Position numbers and translations under genes: made by a program | Part shown: positions 13,031-24,121 of the stretch, one piece after another | Layout: every line of letters begins with the position of its first letter | How positions within the stretch are numbered: the first letter of the stretch is position 1 | The notes under the pieces: generated by a model | What the model saw: the letters and a program-made list of their open reading frames with translations, nothing else | What the model was told of the DNA's origin: nothing | Database searches by the model: none | From: Stereocaulon alpinum | Lineage: Eukaryota; Ascomycota; Lecanoromycetes; Lecanorales; Stereocaulaceae | NCBI GenBank assembly: GCA_018257865.1 | Contig: JAEUBA010000052.1 | Span: 124,001 to 188,000, forward strand | Direction of reading: 5' to 3' | DNA length: 64,000 nt

Positions 13031-13425
13031 TCCCAGCTCGGCGGGGGTAGAAAAAAGCTCAGCGGGGGTAGAAAGTTCAACCGGGGTAGGAAAAAAAAGT
13101 TCTACCCCGGATAAGCCGCGTGCATATGCTGAGCATCAATACCAGTAGTTGCTAATTACCTGAGAGCTTCAGCTCAGCATATGCTTAACGTATCCATTAT
13201 AGTTGAGGTATACGCTCAGCATATACGCAGTATATAAGAGCTGGCTTACCCAATTGATACAAGTTAGACAGTATTATAGTTGAGGTGTTTAGGTAAGCCA
13301 GCTCTTACATATATTGCGTATACGCTCAGCATATGCGCATATTAAATCTCTACCCCCACCGAGGTTCCGCCGGAGCTAGTCGTTCTACCCCCGCCGAGCT
13401 TGTTTCTACCCCCGCCGAGCTGGGA
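13031..13425. mobile_element. Foldback / MITE-like element with 23-bp terminal inverted repeats
   Basis: The ends are perfect 23-bp inverted repeats: 13031-13053 and 13403-13425, both starting at the outside with TCCCAGCTCGGCGGGGGTAG. Variant copies of the GGGGGTAGAAA unit follow inward on the left (about 13059-13074 and 13082-13095) and in inverse orientation on the right. Inside lie a second perfect inverted repeat of 16 bp (13235-13250 with 13292-13307), a 14-bp direct repeat (13196-13209 and 13273-13286) and three copies of CTCAGCATAT (13173, 13215, 13325). No coding potential is present. I could not define a clear target-site duplication, so the exact class (MITE, foldback or solo relic) is open. 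Confidence 0.75.
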
Positions 13426-13658
13426 GCCCCAAGAAGACGACGAGGCCACGGGAGGCTCTCCGCACATCGGGTGATCGGCGGCTAGATCTTGCTGATCAAG
13501 CAAGCCTCCGCGGTGTCGGCCATGATCTCACCGACCTCATATTCCCTTTTCTCGGAAATATGGACTTCACACATCTCTCTCTCTGCTTCTTTGGTGCAGG
13601 ACTTGACTTTCTTATTGCTCTCAATATCAGTTGATCTTTCGCGTCGCTGATTTCTACA

Positions 13659-14973
13659 ATGCCGCAACCAGAACTTCCAGAGCCTGCCCATGCTGAAGTT
13701 GACAGCATGCTGTCCCGGAAATTTGGGAGGGAAGTTGCTAATTATTTCGCTGGCAGGTGTTCCGTGATATTTCCCTCGATTACTGGGGCTGACCTACCCA
13801 GGGTCCCCATTGAATCGGGTATCCTTCTTGCGGACAGACCACCCATTCCTCTCGGCCGCCCTTAAACATCCAAGCACATCCTTCCTACTCTTCAACAACA
13901 TGTCTCCTCTCGCCAAAGATCCTACACGGCTTGAATACGTTAAACTTGAAGACGTCAAGCCTTTGATCGGCGAAGATCCATACTCTAAAAGTGAAGAGCA
14001 AATGATAGAAGAGTATAACTCCACCATTACAATTCCCCAGCTGCTCTTCCTCGGGCTTGATGAAAGCAAGAAATCTGGATTCGAACACAACTTATACCAC
14101 GGTGCACCTTACTTCGCCATTGATGTCACCCCTAAAGGTACGGTCAAACTAGAGGCCGAAAAGCTGATCGAGATCACAAAGTCCCGTGGTCTTCAATTCG
14201 TCGAGGGCCGAATGCACATGTCTCTTCCTGCTTCACAAGCGGCTATCTACGCTCAAGCACGCGCCCTCCTTGATTGGAATGCTCGTAATCCGTTCTGTGC
14301 TGGGTGTGGCCAACCTACACTTTCCATCAACGCTGGCACGAAGCGTACCTGTCCCCCAAAGGATATGGCTTCAATTGCTGGAATGGGCGCAACCGGTTCT
14401 ACAACTGGTGACGAACCCGCCAAAGACCGTCCAGATTGTGCGACGAGGAAAGGTATATCGAACCTGTCTTTTCCTCGTACTGACCCAACAGTAATTATGG
14501 CCGTCCTCTCAGCAGACTCTGAGCGCGTGCTCCTTGGTCGCCAAAAACGTTGGCCCCCACTCTGGTATTCGACTCTCGCAGGCTTCGTAGAACCAGCCGA
14601 GAGCGTCGAAGAAGCCGTCCGTCGAGAAGTTTGGGAGGAAAGTGGTGTCAAACTTGGTCGTGTTGTCATACACTCTACCCAGCCATGGCCCTACCCTGCA
14701 AATCTCATGATAGGGGCAATAGGGCAGTGCATACCCGGAGGAGAAGAGATCCACTTAAAACATGACCCAGAGCTGGATGATGCGAAGTGGGTAAGCATGG
14801 GGGAGGTGAAAGAGGCGCTGGAAGTTGGAACGAGTGGGCTTGGAGAGGATGCGGGGCCGGACTACAAAGAAGGTGGGTTGAGATTACCGCCTAGGACGGC
14901 AATTGCGAATCAGTTGCTTACAGCGGTCACGGGAGGATTTTCAGAAGAGCATTCACATGTCCCGAAGATGTAG
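13659..14973 (+). CDS. NPY1: NADH pyrophosphatase, Nudix family with zinc ribbon
   Basis: Hydrolyses NAD(H) to NMN(H) and AMP; the family also includes RNA deNADding enzymes. I read two exons, 13659-13752 and 13802-14973, for 421 residues. A long frame opens at 13810 without an ATG, and the family N-terminus (MLSRKFGREVANYFAG) lies upstream in another frame. The best join uses a GC-AG intron and yields YFAGSPLNRVSFLRTDHPF, matching the family from memory. A GT donor four bases downstream would keep frame but insert Arg-Trp. The zinc ribbon is at about 195-245 (FCAGCGQPT, RTCPPKD, DCATR), with a Gly/Ala-rich insert between Cys pairs. The Nudix box is near 291-313 with the REVWEESG core, and the NADH-specific QPWPYP motif follows. 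No C-terminal SKL-type peroxisomal signal is present. Confidence 0.9.
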
Positions 14974-16394
14974 AAAAGACTAAAGAGCATAACACTCCGA
15001 ACCCGTTTAGTCCCATGTCCACATGGAATGGTCCAGCGGCTACGCACCTCGACGTCGTTACTAAATTATTCATGTAGGCCGTAACTTGAAGGAAGAATTT
15101 CGCCTTCATCACAGTGAAGGTATGCCCAAATCGTCCTTCTTCTTCATCACTTTGATATCTTCCGTAAGACAGCCAGATGAATGCGCTTTTCCCCGAAGAC
15201 GAAATGTATGGCGACGTCTTATTACATCAATCGCCATTGTAAGTCCACTTGTAGGCGATACAGCCCGCAAAGTGGAGCTTCAAATATGAGTATAGCGCAA
15301 GCGAGCAGAAACAATCACACTATCAGGATTTCGTTCCACTGGTGTATGGACTTGAAAATTAAAACAGCAAGCGCCAAGGTCAAGTAGGTCGTAGAAAGTT
15401 CAGATATGTTGCTACTGTAACATGGAGGCCTTACAGGTCCAGTAGCAGTCTACGTCATTTGACATGGAAACTAGCATATTTATGTCGATGCTCCCAGCCA
15501 TCCCAGCCACCGCATTATAGGGTGTAGATTGAGAGCAGTGCCCCGGAGTTGTAACAATCGATCGACCAGACGATTGTCTCACAAGCCTGTTTTGATATGA
15601 TGCTTGTTCTCATGGTCCACAATGAATACCCACGTCTTGAAGGCGCCACTCAGTCTTGATCGCCAAGTGTACTAACAAGCAGCGCAGCAGTCCTAATGCC
15701 CTTCATACCCTTTTGCATACGACTTTGATCCTACAAGTAACACAGCCATTCGTGAGATCGACCTGCGCCTTGCCTCTCGGTCATTCAATGAACGATGAAA
15801 ACCGTTGATATCGGCCTCAACCTTCGGCGCCATTCTCAAGGTGCCTAAGGGGCCTTCGCCTCTTTGTGCTCAGAGCCATCTAGGCTCAGACTTCTCATCC
15901 TGAATCTTTCGCGATCTTCTGAAGTGTGCGTATTGCGCCCGCCCCACCCCGTGACGCTAGGATGGGAACCAACAGGCTTCTCCCGCGCAGAGCCGCTTAA
16001 TAAGTGGGTGAGACTGGACTCGGAGGACGAAGTCAAGACAAGAGCGAGATTTTCCGGTGAGTAAAAGAACGATGAAGGGTAGGCACGCTGGAAGCGGCGA
16101 CACCAGCAAGCATCTCACCTTGCCTTCAAATGTCTAGTTCTCTGACGAAACCATATTTGAAAGAATCTCAGCGTTCTTAAATCAGCCGAACTAGATTGTC
16201 GACACCGAGTGTGTGACAGCTCTAATTCACGGTGCGCTATGTCCTTTATACTTGTATGGATTAGTTCTGTTCTATTACGCCTCCTCGGCTGTCCTGTTTC
16301 TTGTAACAATATCGTCTCCGTCACTGCATGAAAGGCTGACCCCTGCAGCTCTTGATGACCTGCCTCCTTGCAGATTTCAGTGCGAACACGCAAC
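14974..16394. other. Intergenic region without recognised genes
   Basis: About 1.4 kb between the NADH pyrophosphatase and the FAD-linked oxidase. Both strands contain only short frames (for example 15845-16036 minus, 16115-16396 minus) with no motif I recognise. Part of it must be the oxidase promoter. Confidence 0.4.
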
Positions 16395-18179
16395 ATGGAT
16401 GCTCACCTGCTTGCCGCATCTACCGTAACTACGCTCCTCATCATCTTCGCCATTTTCATCATGCGTCGTCAACGAACTCCGCAAACTCTGCAAGCTGTCA
16501 AGAAGTCTGACCAGCTGGATCACATGAACAGCTTACCAGAGCCTACCATGCTATGCAAAAGTCTTGCATCGGCACTGCCGAATAGTGTCATCCTCCCACA
16601 CGACGCCGCTGCCTTTGAGCAGTCAATGAATTCCTACTGGGCTCAGCAGGAATGCGAAGTGATCCCAGCATGTGTCGTCCGACCCCGCGACGTTCAGCAG
16701 CTCTGCATAGCCGTCAGTGTCATCAAGCGTGAGTATGATAGACAAAGAAAGCAAAATGACCAGAAGAAAGCTGAAGGACTCTTCGCGATTCGCAGCGGTG
16801 GCCACTCTCCCATTGCTGGTGCTGCGAGCATCAAGGGTGGTGTAGTAATTGATCTTCGTCTCTTTCACGAGGTGACACACTCTGAGGATGGATCGAGCGT
16901 GGTCATAGGAACGGGTGCTAAGTGGATGGATGTGTCTGAATCTCTGGACGAGAAGGGTCTTGCTGTTGTTGGAGGCAGGAATTCTGCTGTTGGCGTGGGC
17001 GGCTTAACTTTGGGTGGTAAGCCTCTGCTTTTCACATTTACTCTTGCTAACCTTCCCAAATTTGATGCAATTCAAACCCTAAGGCCCCAGCAAATGTCTT
17101 CACTGCGCCATTGTTCTGTAGCTGACACAAAGGCAAATACAGGCGGTATTTCCTTCTTCTCCCCCCGCTTCGGCCTATTCTGTTCCAACATCCTCAGCTA
17201 CGAAATCGTCCTCGCCTCGGGCAGCGTCAGCACAGCCTCCGCGTCAAAAAATCCAGACCTCTGGCGTGCCCTCAAAGGCGGCTCCAACAATTTCGGCATT
17301 GTCACACGCTTTACAGCCCGCAGTTTCCCCTCCACCAAAATCTGGAGCGGCTTCCTCTATTTGCCCGCCTTACAAGCCGCCAAAGTACTTGCGGCTTTCC
17401 ATGAATTTCTCAACGGAGCAGATGCGAGCAATCCCCACACCACATACGACAACCATGCCGCCGGTCCTCTCGCCTGCTTCTCTTATATCCCGAAGCTCGG
17501 CGTCCAGGCCATCTCTGTGAACCTCGTCTACACCAAGCTCCCCGAGAACGAGAACAAATGGCCCGCCTGCTGGAGAACTTCTTCGTTCTCATCGCTTTGG
17601 CGCCTCTGGAGTACCTGCAAGGTCCGCAGCCTTACCAGCGCGACCGACGAGATGAATGCGCTGAATCCCCCGGGCAGGCGCCAGGTTTTTGCCACTACGA
17701 CTATCAAAAATGACCCTGCCACCATCTTTGCCGCACACACCGCCTATTGTGATGCTATCGCCTCGATTCGCCGTGTGAACGTAAAAGGTTTGCTCTGGAC
17801 GATCGTCCTACAACCGCTTCGATCGGACTGGGTACGTAAGGGCGATGCCAATTCGCTGGGTCTGCATGACTGCACTGATGAGTCTTTGGTTGTCGCATCC
17901 CTTACGGTCAATTGGGATGAACGCCGAGATGATGATTTCGTCAAGACGATAACCCGCCGCACCATTGAGCAGATTGACGCTTTTGCAACGGCTAATAAGA
18001 CTGGCCATCCTTATCGACTCCTTAATTATTGTGCGGAGTGGCAGAGGCCATTTGTAGGGTATGGTGAGGAGGATTGGCGGTTTTTGCAGGGAGTGAGTAG
18101 GAGGTATGATCCGGATGGGTTGTTTCAGAAAGGGTGTGTAGGTGGATTCAAACTTGATATGGCAGATGGCGAGGCATGA
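16395..18179 (+). CDS. Membrane-anchored FAD-linked oxidase (PCMH/BBE family)
   Basis: Berberine-bridge-enzyme-like flavoprotein oxidase; the substrate cannot be told from sequence. I take the Met at 16395 (an alternative lies at 16368). Exons 16395-17016 and 17143-18179 give 552 residues. Residues 5-27 are strongly hydrophobic and followed by RRQR, which suggests a signal anchor. The PCMH FAD-binding fold covers about 75-280, with RSGGHSP near 133 (the His is the usual covalent flavin site), VVGGRNSAVGVGG, and after the join GISFFSPRFGL and WRALKGGSNNFGIVTRF. The C-terminal BBE segment starts near 500 (YGEEDWRFLQGVSRRYDPDGLF). The intron is 126 bp with no stop in frame, so an unspliced reading adds 42 residues that fit nothing in the family. 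The usual second flavin-linking Cys is not obvious. Confidence 0.88.
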   Translation: MDAHLLAASTVTTLLIIFAIFIMRRQRTPQTLQAVKKSDQLDHMNSLPEPTMLCKSLASALPNSVILPHDAAAFEQSMNSYWAQQECEVIPACVVRPRDVQQLCIAVSVIKREYDRQRKQNDQKKAEGLFAIRSGGHSPIAGAASIKGGVVIDLRLFHEVTHSEDGSSVVIGTGAKWMDVSESLDEKGLAVVGGRNSAVGVGGLTLGGKPLLFTFTLANLPKFDAIQTLRPQQMSSLRHCSVADTKANTGGISFFSPRFGLFCSNILSYEIVLASGSVSTASASKNPDLWRALKGGSNNFGIVTRFTARSFPSTKIWSGFLYLPALQAAKVLAAFHEFLNGADASNPHTTYDNHAAGPLACFSYIPKLGVQAISVNLVYTKLPENENKWPACWRTSSFSSLWRLWSTCKVRSLTSATDEMNALNPPGRRQVFATTTIKNDPATIFAAHTAYCDAIASIRRVNVKGLLWTIVLQPLRSDWVRKGDANSLGLHDCTDESLVVASLTVNWDERRDDDFVKTITRRTIEQIDAFATANKTGHPYRLLNYCAEWQRPFVGYGEEDWRFLQGVSRRYDPDGLFQKGCVGGFKLDMADGEA

Positions 18180-20602
18180 TACGTGGGCTGCTCAGGGCGA
18201 AAGCGCAATGTACGTACGACACTTGCGGCTTGGACCATATAGCCGTGTTCGCTTGACGCCTCCCAAGCCATCACTTCACTATGTTTTTCCATCCGCCATC
18301 GACTATTCATCATCGGTCAATCAATAGCAACAAGTACGTACTCGAATATAGCTTTATGCCAGCATAGCTTTGGCCTCACATAGCCGACATCCGACCTTCG
18401 GAACTTAGCCACCTGCGCCCGATCAATTATGAGTCTCTATCTCAGTTTTCTGACAATATCGACGGTAACGGAAAGATTCCCTCACAAAGGCATTCCACCC
18501 CAGAGCAAGCCAGTGCACGTCTGAAACCCACATCAGGCTACCTACTCAAAGAGCAAGCTCTCCCCTCTTAGCGTGGGGAATCCTGGCGACATACACGATC
18601 AGTTCCGTGCCGCGCAGTGCATGCGCCAGACCAATTGCAAGGCTGCTAGGCCGCAAGATCCTCAATTCTCAAAATTTTCGTTCTACCAGCATAGTGACAG
18701 TGAGCGAAGTTGTCTCGGCGAGCATGAAGCTACAACCTCCGTGACAAATTCAAAGACGCTCAAAAGGATATCAAAAGCTAATGGAGCAAGTACGGGCCTT
18801 CTTTGGTCTTCTAGAAGAGCTAGAAGCCCGAGTACAAGACCATCAACACATCGTCCCACCGCAGCAGACGCTCAAAATTCTTGGCAGAAGCCGTTGCGCA
18901 AATGCAGCAGGATGTGAACAACTTACATACCGTTCCCTCAAGTTCGACAGGATATCTCAGGGAAAGGTCACCAAGCTCGAGGATGTCACTAGCAGCTTCT
19001 CATATCCTTAGCGAGAAGAAGGTCACAAGAGATCAGCCAAGAACCAGTGCGCATTGTGGAACCATCGTAAAAATGCGAGCCATGCTCTCCAGATGGGTAA
19101 TGAATCGCTGCATGCGAACAACGAGTGCCTAACCTGACGCTCCGCAATAGTCGGAAAGATAACATTCCAAGCACAATACGTATCAAGGTGTTGACGAGAA
19201 CAGGATTAGCTAGCAAGCGGTCTCATCCCAACTCTCACTGTCTATGAACCAGATAGGTTCGTTAGATAGGTCCGGCCTCTTGTCAATCTTGTTTCGAGTG
19301 CCACAGACTGAGTCCACCCGTGACGCGGGTCAACAACCCGTCCATGCGCTCTTACATGACTAAGTACAGAGTAGTTACCCTAACTTTCAATAGCTCGATG
19401 AGACCTCTCATCGGCAAGCTGGTGATACAGATGTCATTGAAGCAGGCTTTCAAGCTATTCATACCGGTATTGTTGCGACAGCAACGTCTTACCAAGAAAG
19501 AGCTCACAGCATTTTGGGCCTCTCTCGCCTAACATGAGGCTCTACTCATACAAATGATAGAAATATAGATGTTTTAAGACCGCTGCAAGCGGTGTCTTCA
19601 GCACCGGACCTTATCAGCATGAAGATTGCTGTGGTCTGGGATTAGTACTTCTGTGTCTTGCCGATCGGAGCACTGCACATCTCGGAAAGCAGACCTTTTG
19701 GAAGCACATGTGGAGATCTAGCTTCAGATTGAGTGTTCAGAATAGAAAATATTTGCGATCTTTGTGGCTTGGCCGTCTGAAACCATACTTAACTTCAGCA
19801 TTAGGCTCTTTTGATATGGCAACAGTCTCTCAATGCGTTCCGCTGGCACTGTCGTGTAGATTCGCTGCATAAACGAGTTGAAGTAAATGCCAGAGTCTAT
19901 TAGAGTTGTCGAGAACGTCAATGTTGATATATTGCGGAAAATTGTTCGAGCAAAGTCTAGGTAGCGCGATCCAAGGACCAAGGTACAGCAGCGCACTTTT
20001 GCCATTGCCCCAAAGCTCCGGACGTCGAGATACTTCTCTATAGATTAAGTTTCTAGAGTTCATTGACTACGTTCCAACGCTGTTTGAATCAACAAGATTT
20101 GATAGAGTTGTCTCACGTGATCGAGGGCGGTACCTGAGAGCGAAAGTTTCAATCATATTTCAAGTTTGAGCACGGAACTCAGCGCGCCCCTAGAGCCTAC
20201 CACTAGAGCCCCCCCCCCCCTTAAGGACTAAGGTAGAGCTGTTATAAGGACTAAATCTAGGGTCCGCTCTAGAACCATACGGTACTGTACTGTACTCCGG
20301 GCCGGCCTGATCCTGCACCCGAACTCAAAATGTACGAGGTGTCAGTCCTCGATTACGCAGTAAAGCTCTACTACTAGATTCTCTGGATAATAATAACGCT
20401 GTTTAAAAGTACTCAATCAATACTATAATTCCATAATTCCAGGATAAGAAGCCGGTGACCATGTACTGCGGACACGGTTGTTAGCAATTCGGTAGTTCTA
20501 GGTAAAAGTAATCTTCATGGTTAGAACTGACATGCGCTGCCGTACAAGATCCGATTCTCCGACGCTGCTTGTGTGCACAAAAAGTTCCCTCATAACATAG
20601 CA
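18180..20602. other. Long gene-poor region, possible relics
   Basis: About 2.4 kb without a recognisable intact gene. A possible decayed coiled-coil gene lies at 18738-19130 (separate entry). Near 20190-20310 there is a 12-base C run (20209-20220) next to CTAG-rich sequence with AAGGACTA repeated and a GTACT repeat, which looks like a worn repeat edge. The minus-strand frames at 19724-20063 overlap each other and have no recognised content. Confidence 0.4.
18738..19130 (+). pseudogene. Possible decayed coiled-coil protein gene
   Basis: Three frames in succession carry peptide of the same heptad-like character. One frame reads LRDKFKDAQKDIK up to a stop near 18777; the next reads MEQVRAFFGLLEELEARVQD from 18781 to about 18875; the third reads LAEAVAQMQQDVNNLHTVP from about 18878 and runs to 19130. 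Restoring one base near 18775 and one near 18876 would give a single helical, Gln/Glu/Leu-rich protein. I do not recognise the family. It could be chance, since the region is short and has no flanking gene structure. Confidence 0.3.
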
Positions 20603-21762
20603 ATGGATTCTGCACCTTTTTCCTTGAGGCCCAAAGCGGCCTTACCCTCACACCTATTGAATGGCATAAATCATGTCTCACACGGTAGCTCGCCTCTGGC
20701 AAGGACTTCTATCAATGCAAAAGAGCGAGACAGACTCACCGCTTCCATCAGATCATCAAATACTAGACGACAACCAATAGACCTTGATACAATAGATGGG
20801 CCGCAGACGAACGGGCATGGAAAACATGACAGCGATGATGTAGATGAGGAACCCGAAAGCTCCACCAACCTTGATGTCGAAGCCAGGGATCCAAGAGACG
20901 AGGCTCCACTTTCTATACCTGCCCCCACAAGTCGTCCAGCCAGTCCATACACCCTGAACCCACCTATCGACTTTGATGGCTTGAGTTGGCCAAGTGAGTT
21001 ATGATATATATACTTTAGAATCCGGGGATCTAGCTGACGAGTCATAGGTCTCGGCACAAGAGAACGGAGGGAAGCGACGCCAGAACAGGCCGAAGAGCGG
21101 CTACAAAAACTCGAAGGCGCTATAACCACAATCCTAGAATGCATTGGCGAAGATCCAGGAAGAGAAGGTCTCCGAGGTACGCCGGAACGATATGCAAAGG
21201 CTATGCTGTTTTTCACCAAGGGCTATGAAGAGAATGTAAGGGATTTGGTTAATGGGGCTGTGTTTCATGAGGACCATGATGAGCTGGTCATTGTAAAGGA
21301 CATTGAGGTTTTCTCCCTCTGTGAACATCACATGGTGCCGTTCACTGGGAAGGTATGCGCAGAGATTATCTCGTTTCAAAGAGCCACGAAATGTTGACGA
21401 TGATGGCAGATGCATATTGGGTACATTCCCAATCGTACGTAGCAAGATTCACCAACGCTCGATGGTCCTACTAATGTTTCCCAGGACGCGTACTTGGGCT
21501 CTCCAAGTTGGCACGCCTAGCAGAAATGTTCTCTCGTCGACTACAAGTCCAAGAACGGCTGACGAAGCAAGTGGCGCTGGCAGTCACTGAAGTCTTGAAA
21601 CCTCAAGGCGTGGCTGTTGTCATGGAGTCAAGTCATTTGTGCATGGTCATGAGGGGTGTAGAGAAGACGTCGGCAACGACGATGACGAGTTGCATGCTTG
21701 GTTGCATGCGGTCGAGCGCCAACACGAGAAATGAATTCCTGAATCTTTTGAACAGAAGGTGA
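20603..21762 (+). CDS. FOL2: GTP cyclohydrolase I
   Basis: Converts GTP to 7,8-dihydroneopterin triphosphate, the first step toward folate and tetrahydrobiopterin. Exons: 20603-20993, 21048-21352, 21410-21434 and 21485-21762, giving 332 residues. The first 135 residues are a fungal-type low-complexity extension (Ser, Pro, Asp rich). The catalytic domain begins near LGTRERREATPEQAEER and includes GEDPGREGLRGTPERYAKA, the zinc and catalytic motif FSLCEHHMVPFTGK, KLARLAEMFSRRLQVQERLT and SSHLCMVMRGVEK with the second zinc-binding Cys. The third exon is only 25 bases and encodes MHIGYIPN, joining to RRVLGLSKLA; without it the frame breaks. The frame is open upstream of 20603, but without an ATG. 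Confidence 0.95.
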
Positions 21763-22392
21763 CGACACAGCATTTTACGTGGCAAAGTTAAATGTGCATG
21801 GAGTCAAAAAGTGGTTGATTGAAAAGATTTTAACATGGTTGACGGTGCTCATCCACTAGTCAATTCCAAGTGCTGGTTTGACATTAGGGATATGGGTGGA
21901 AATCTGTTTGCATAGCATCCCCGCCGCGTCTGCCGTTCAACAGGTATAGATTTGGTGGTATTCTGATTACTGTTGTAAAACACTACTGCTCTTGCGTGCA
22001 TATGGCTTAGCAAGCCATTGAACGCCAAGTTGGTACCCAAAGCTCACCGGTCCTGTTGATCGAATTATGGAGTGAATACTCTCGGCTGTTGTCCCACCAC
22101 TGTGTTAGCCATCGTTTCCTATTGATGATGAGGATGAGTGAATCTCTTGCTATTGTTCTATGTTATTGTTAACAACCACTCTTATCCAACCAACCATTAA
22201 CTTTCAACATCGCAATCTACCCTTCCCCTCAACGGCCCTTCTGATCCTATCTATCTGGCGCTCTTATCTGATCATGCCATCACAACATGTACTTCCCTTC
22301 TCTTACCTCCGACGCTCCTGAGCAATCGTACATCCCAAAGATGCCAGCAACACATTGAGTCATCTACCACTGTATGCCAACCCACTGGGAAG
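21763..22392. other. Intergenic region and pyrimidine-rich leader of the F-box-like gene
   Basis: 630 bp between GTP cyclohydrolase and the next gene. From about 22180 the plus strand becomes C/T rich, as in fungal 5' leaders. Two short overlapping upstream ORFs precede the main start: 22274-22321 (15 codons plus stop) and 22287-22358 (23 codons plus stop). Whether they are in the mRNA depends on the unknown transcription start. Confidence 0.4.
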
Positions 22393-23835
22393 ATGGATTC
22401 ACGCCTCAATCCCAATCCCGTCGATCAGGCCCCTCGTACAACCGATACCAACGCCAATGTTGATGGTACAATACCTCAGCCGTCAAAGGAGGACGAACAG
22501 AACGCCTCACCAGCCTCCAACACACCGCCCAGGCGACGCCGCAGCTCGACACCTACAGCTCCTAGATTCTCCCTACCAGCCAATCCGCGGTGCATCCGCC
22601 CACCCGTCCTCTTTCATTCCACACAGAGCGATTGCTACGGCCGCCGCGCAAGCAACGCCGTCACCGATGCGCCCGAACTCCCACCACCACCACCGACCAG
22701 GATTCCAACGACCCTTGTCCCAGGCGACCTCCCACCGCCGTCTTACGAAACAGGTATCAACCGCCCCAGTGTCTTCAACGCCCTCCTCCAATACCCCGAA
22801 TTAATCCTCGAAGTGTCCAAAGCCTTCGACCTCGACGACCTCATCTCTCTCTACGCCATCTCCAAAGACTTTCATCTCATGGTCAACGCGCGTTTCACCG
22901 CCATGATGATCGGCCAAGCGGCCGCTCGCGCGGACGAATCTCGAAGAATTTTCATATGGCGCTGCTATAGAAGTGTTTGTATGCGTGATCCAGCGTTGAG
23001 AGTCAACGAATCGAGACCAAACGAACTCCGCTTTATACCGAGCTTTCGCTGGCTCCGAATGATCCTCTTCCGCGAAGCGGTCGTAGATGACATACTCCAC
23101 TCCCTCGAGCTCGAGGGTCACCGGTTCCCGAAACGAGTCGGTGAGACCATCAAGAAGATCTGGTTCACGCTCGATATCTCTGACAATGCCAGGAGGATCG
23201 GTATCATGCATAATGAGAGCTTTTGGCAGGACGAGGATCTATACTTGGCCACCATGTTCTTTCTCAAACTCGATATGCGCCTGACGCACCCCAGGGTCGG
23301 CAACGGGGGGGAGACGGGACTGCGTAAGATGCTGCTGGCTCAGCGCTCGTTGTCAACACTGGCGAAGGTGTTGCGGAGGGAGGAAATGCGGACTCAGCTC
23401 GATATGCTTAAGATGGTTATACGATACAACTACCGCCCACCTAGGCAGTCGTGCAAGACCATGCTTGGGGTTCCAGCGGCGGAGGTGGGAAGATTGTCGT
23501 GGGAAGGGTGGGGAGAGGTTGGGAGGAAGAATCGGTTTGTAGGGATTTGCGAGCTGGTTATGAAGGAAGGGATTAGGCGACGATTGGGACTGCAGGAGTG
23601 TTATATTGATATGATGCGTTATGGGTATATTGACAGCAAGACATATCAAGACATCAAGAGGAAGCCTGTGAGGGAGGGGGAGGCAGGGACGAAGGATGGG
23701 AATAGTGAAAGCAAGGGTGGTGAGAACGGAGATGGGGAGCTGGGAGTGGGTAATGACCCAATGGAGGAAGTGCAAGAAGACAGGGCAATGGGTTCTGGGC
23801 CATCCGAGCAATGTTCTGCTCGTTCAAATGGTTGA
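22393..23835 (+). CDS. F-box-like protein of unknown target
   Basis: A single-exon gene of 480 residues. The first 125 residues are disordered (Pro, Ser, Thr, Arg rich, with PPRRRRSS and PPPPP). Residues about 128-165 (FNALLQYPELILEVSKAFDLDDLISLYAIS) resemble a degenerate F-box: a Pro-Glu-Leu helix start, then DLISLYAISKDFH. The following 240 residues are mostly helical with many Arg, Trp and Leu and match no enzyme I know. The tail is charged and repetitive (Gly, Glu, Asp). I infer an SCF substrate adaptor or a member of the large fungal F-box-like families; confidence in function is low, in the gene itself high. Confidence 0.75.
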   Translation: MDSRLNPNPVDQAPRTTDTNANVDGTIPQPSKEDEQNASPASNTPPRRRRSSTPTAPRFSLPANPRCIRPPVLFHSTQSDCYGRRASNAVTDAPELPPPPPTRIPTTLVPGDLPPPSYETGINRPSVFNALLQYPELILEVSKAFDLDDLISLYAISKDFHLMVNARFTAMMIGQAAARADESRRIFIWRCYRSVCMRDPALRVNESRPNELRFIPSFRWLRMILFREAVVDDILHSLELEGHRFPKRVGETIKKIWFTLDISDNARRIGIMHNESFWQDEDLYLATMFFLKLDMRLTHPRVGNGGETGLRKMLLAQRSLSTLAKVLRREEMRTQLDMLKMVIRYNYRPPRQSCKTMLGVPAAEVGRLSWEGWGEVGRKNRFVGICELVMKEGIRRRLGLQECYIDMMRYGYIDSKTYQDIKRKPVREGEAGTKDGNSESKGGENGDGELGVGNDPMEEVQEDRAMGSGPSEQCSARSNG

Positions 23836-24121
23836 ATCGTGGTTAGTGATGATCAGAAGAAGTATCTGGACGCACAACATCAACGGAGCTCGAGCGCCGA
23901 GATCTTGCAATATACTCATAGGACGATGGCAGTGAGTGCCGCTAGAGTTGAACGCCCATACATTTTCAGCATCAACTATAATTCTCCCAATCTTACACAA
24001 TTACCTGCGAGCCCATTGCGCGCTACGGAACATATCCAGCCTCGATGTCTTGAATATGAAGCAAACTACGCGCTTATGCCAGCTCATGCGAGAATACTCC
24101 AATGCAAAATCAACACAGCAA

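Noticed and set aside
16368..18179. 603-residue unspliced FAD oxidase
   Set aside because: The 42 extra residues interrupt the FAD-binding fold and are flanked by good splice sites.
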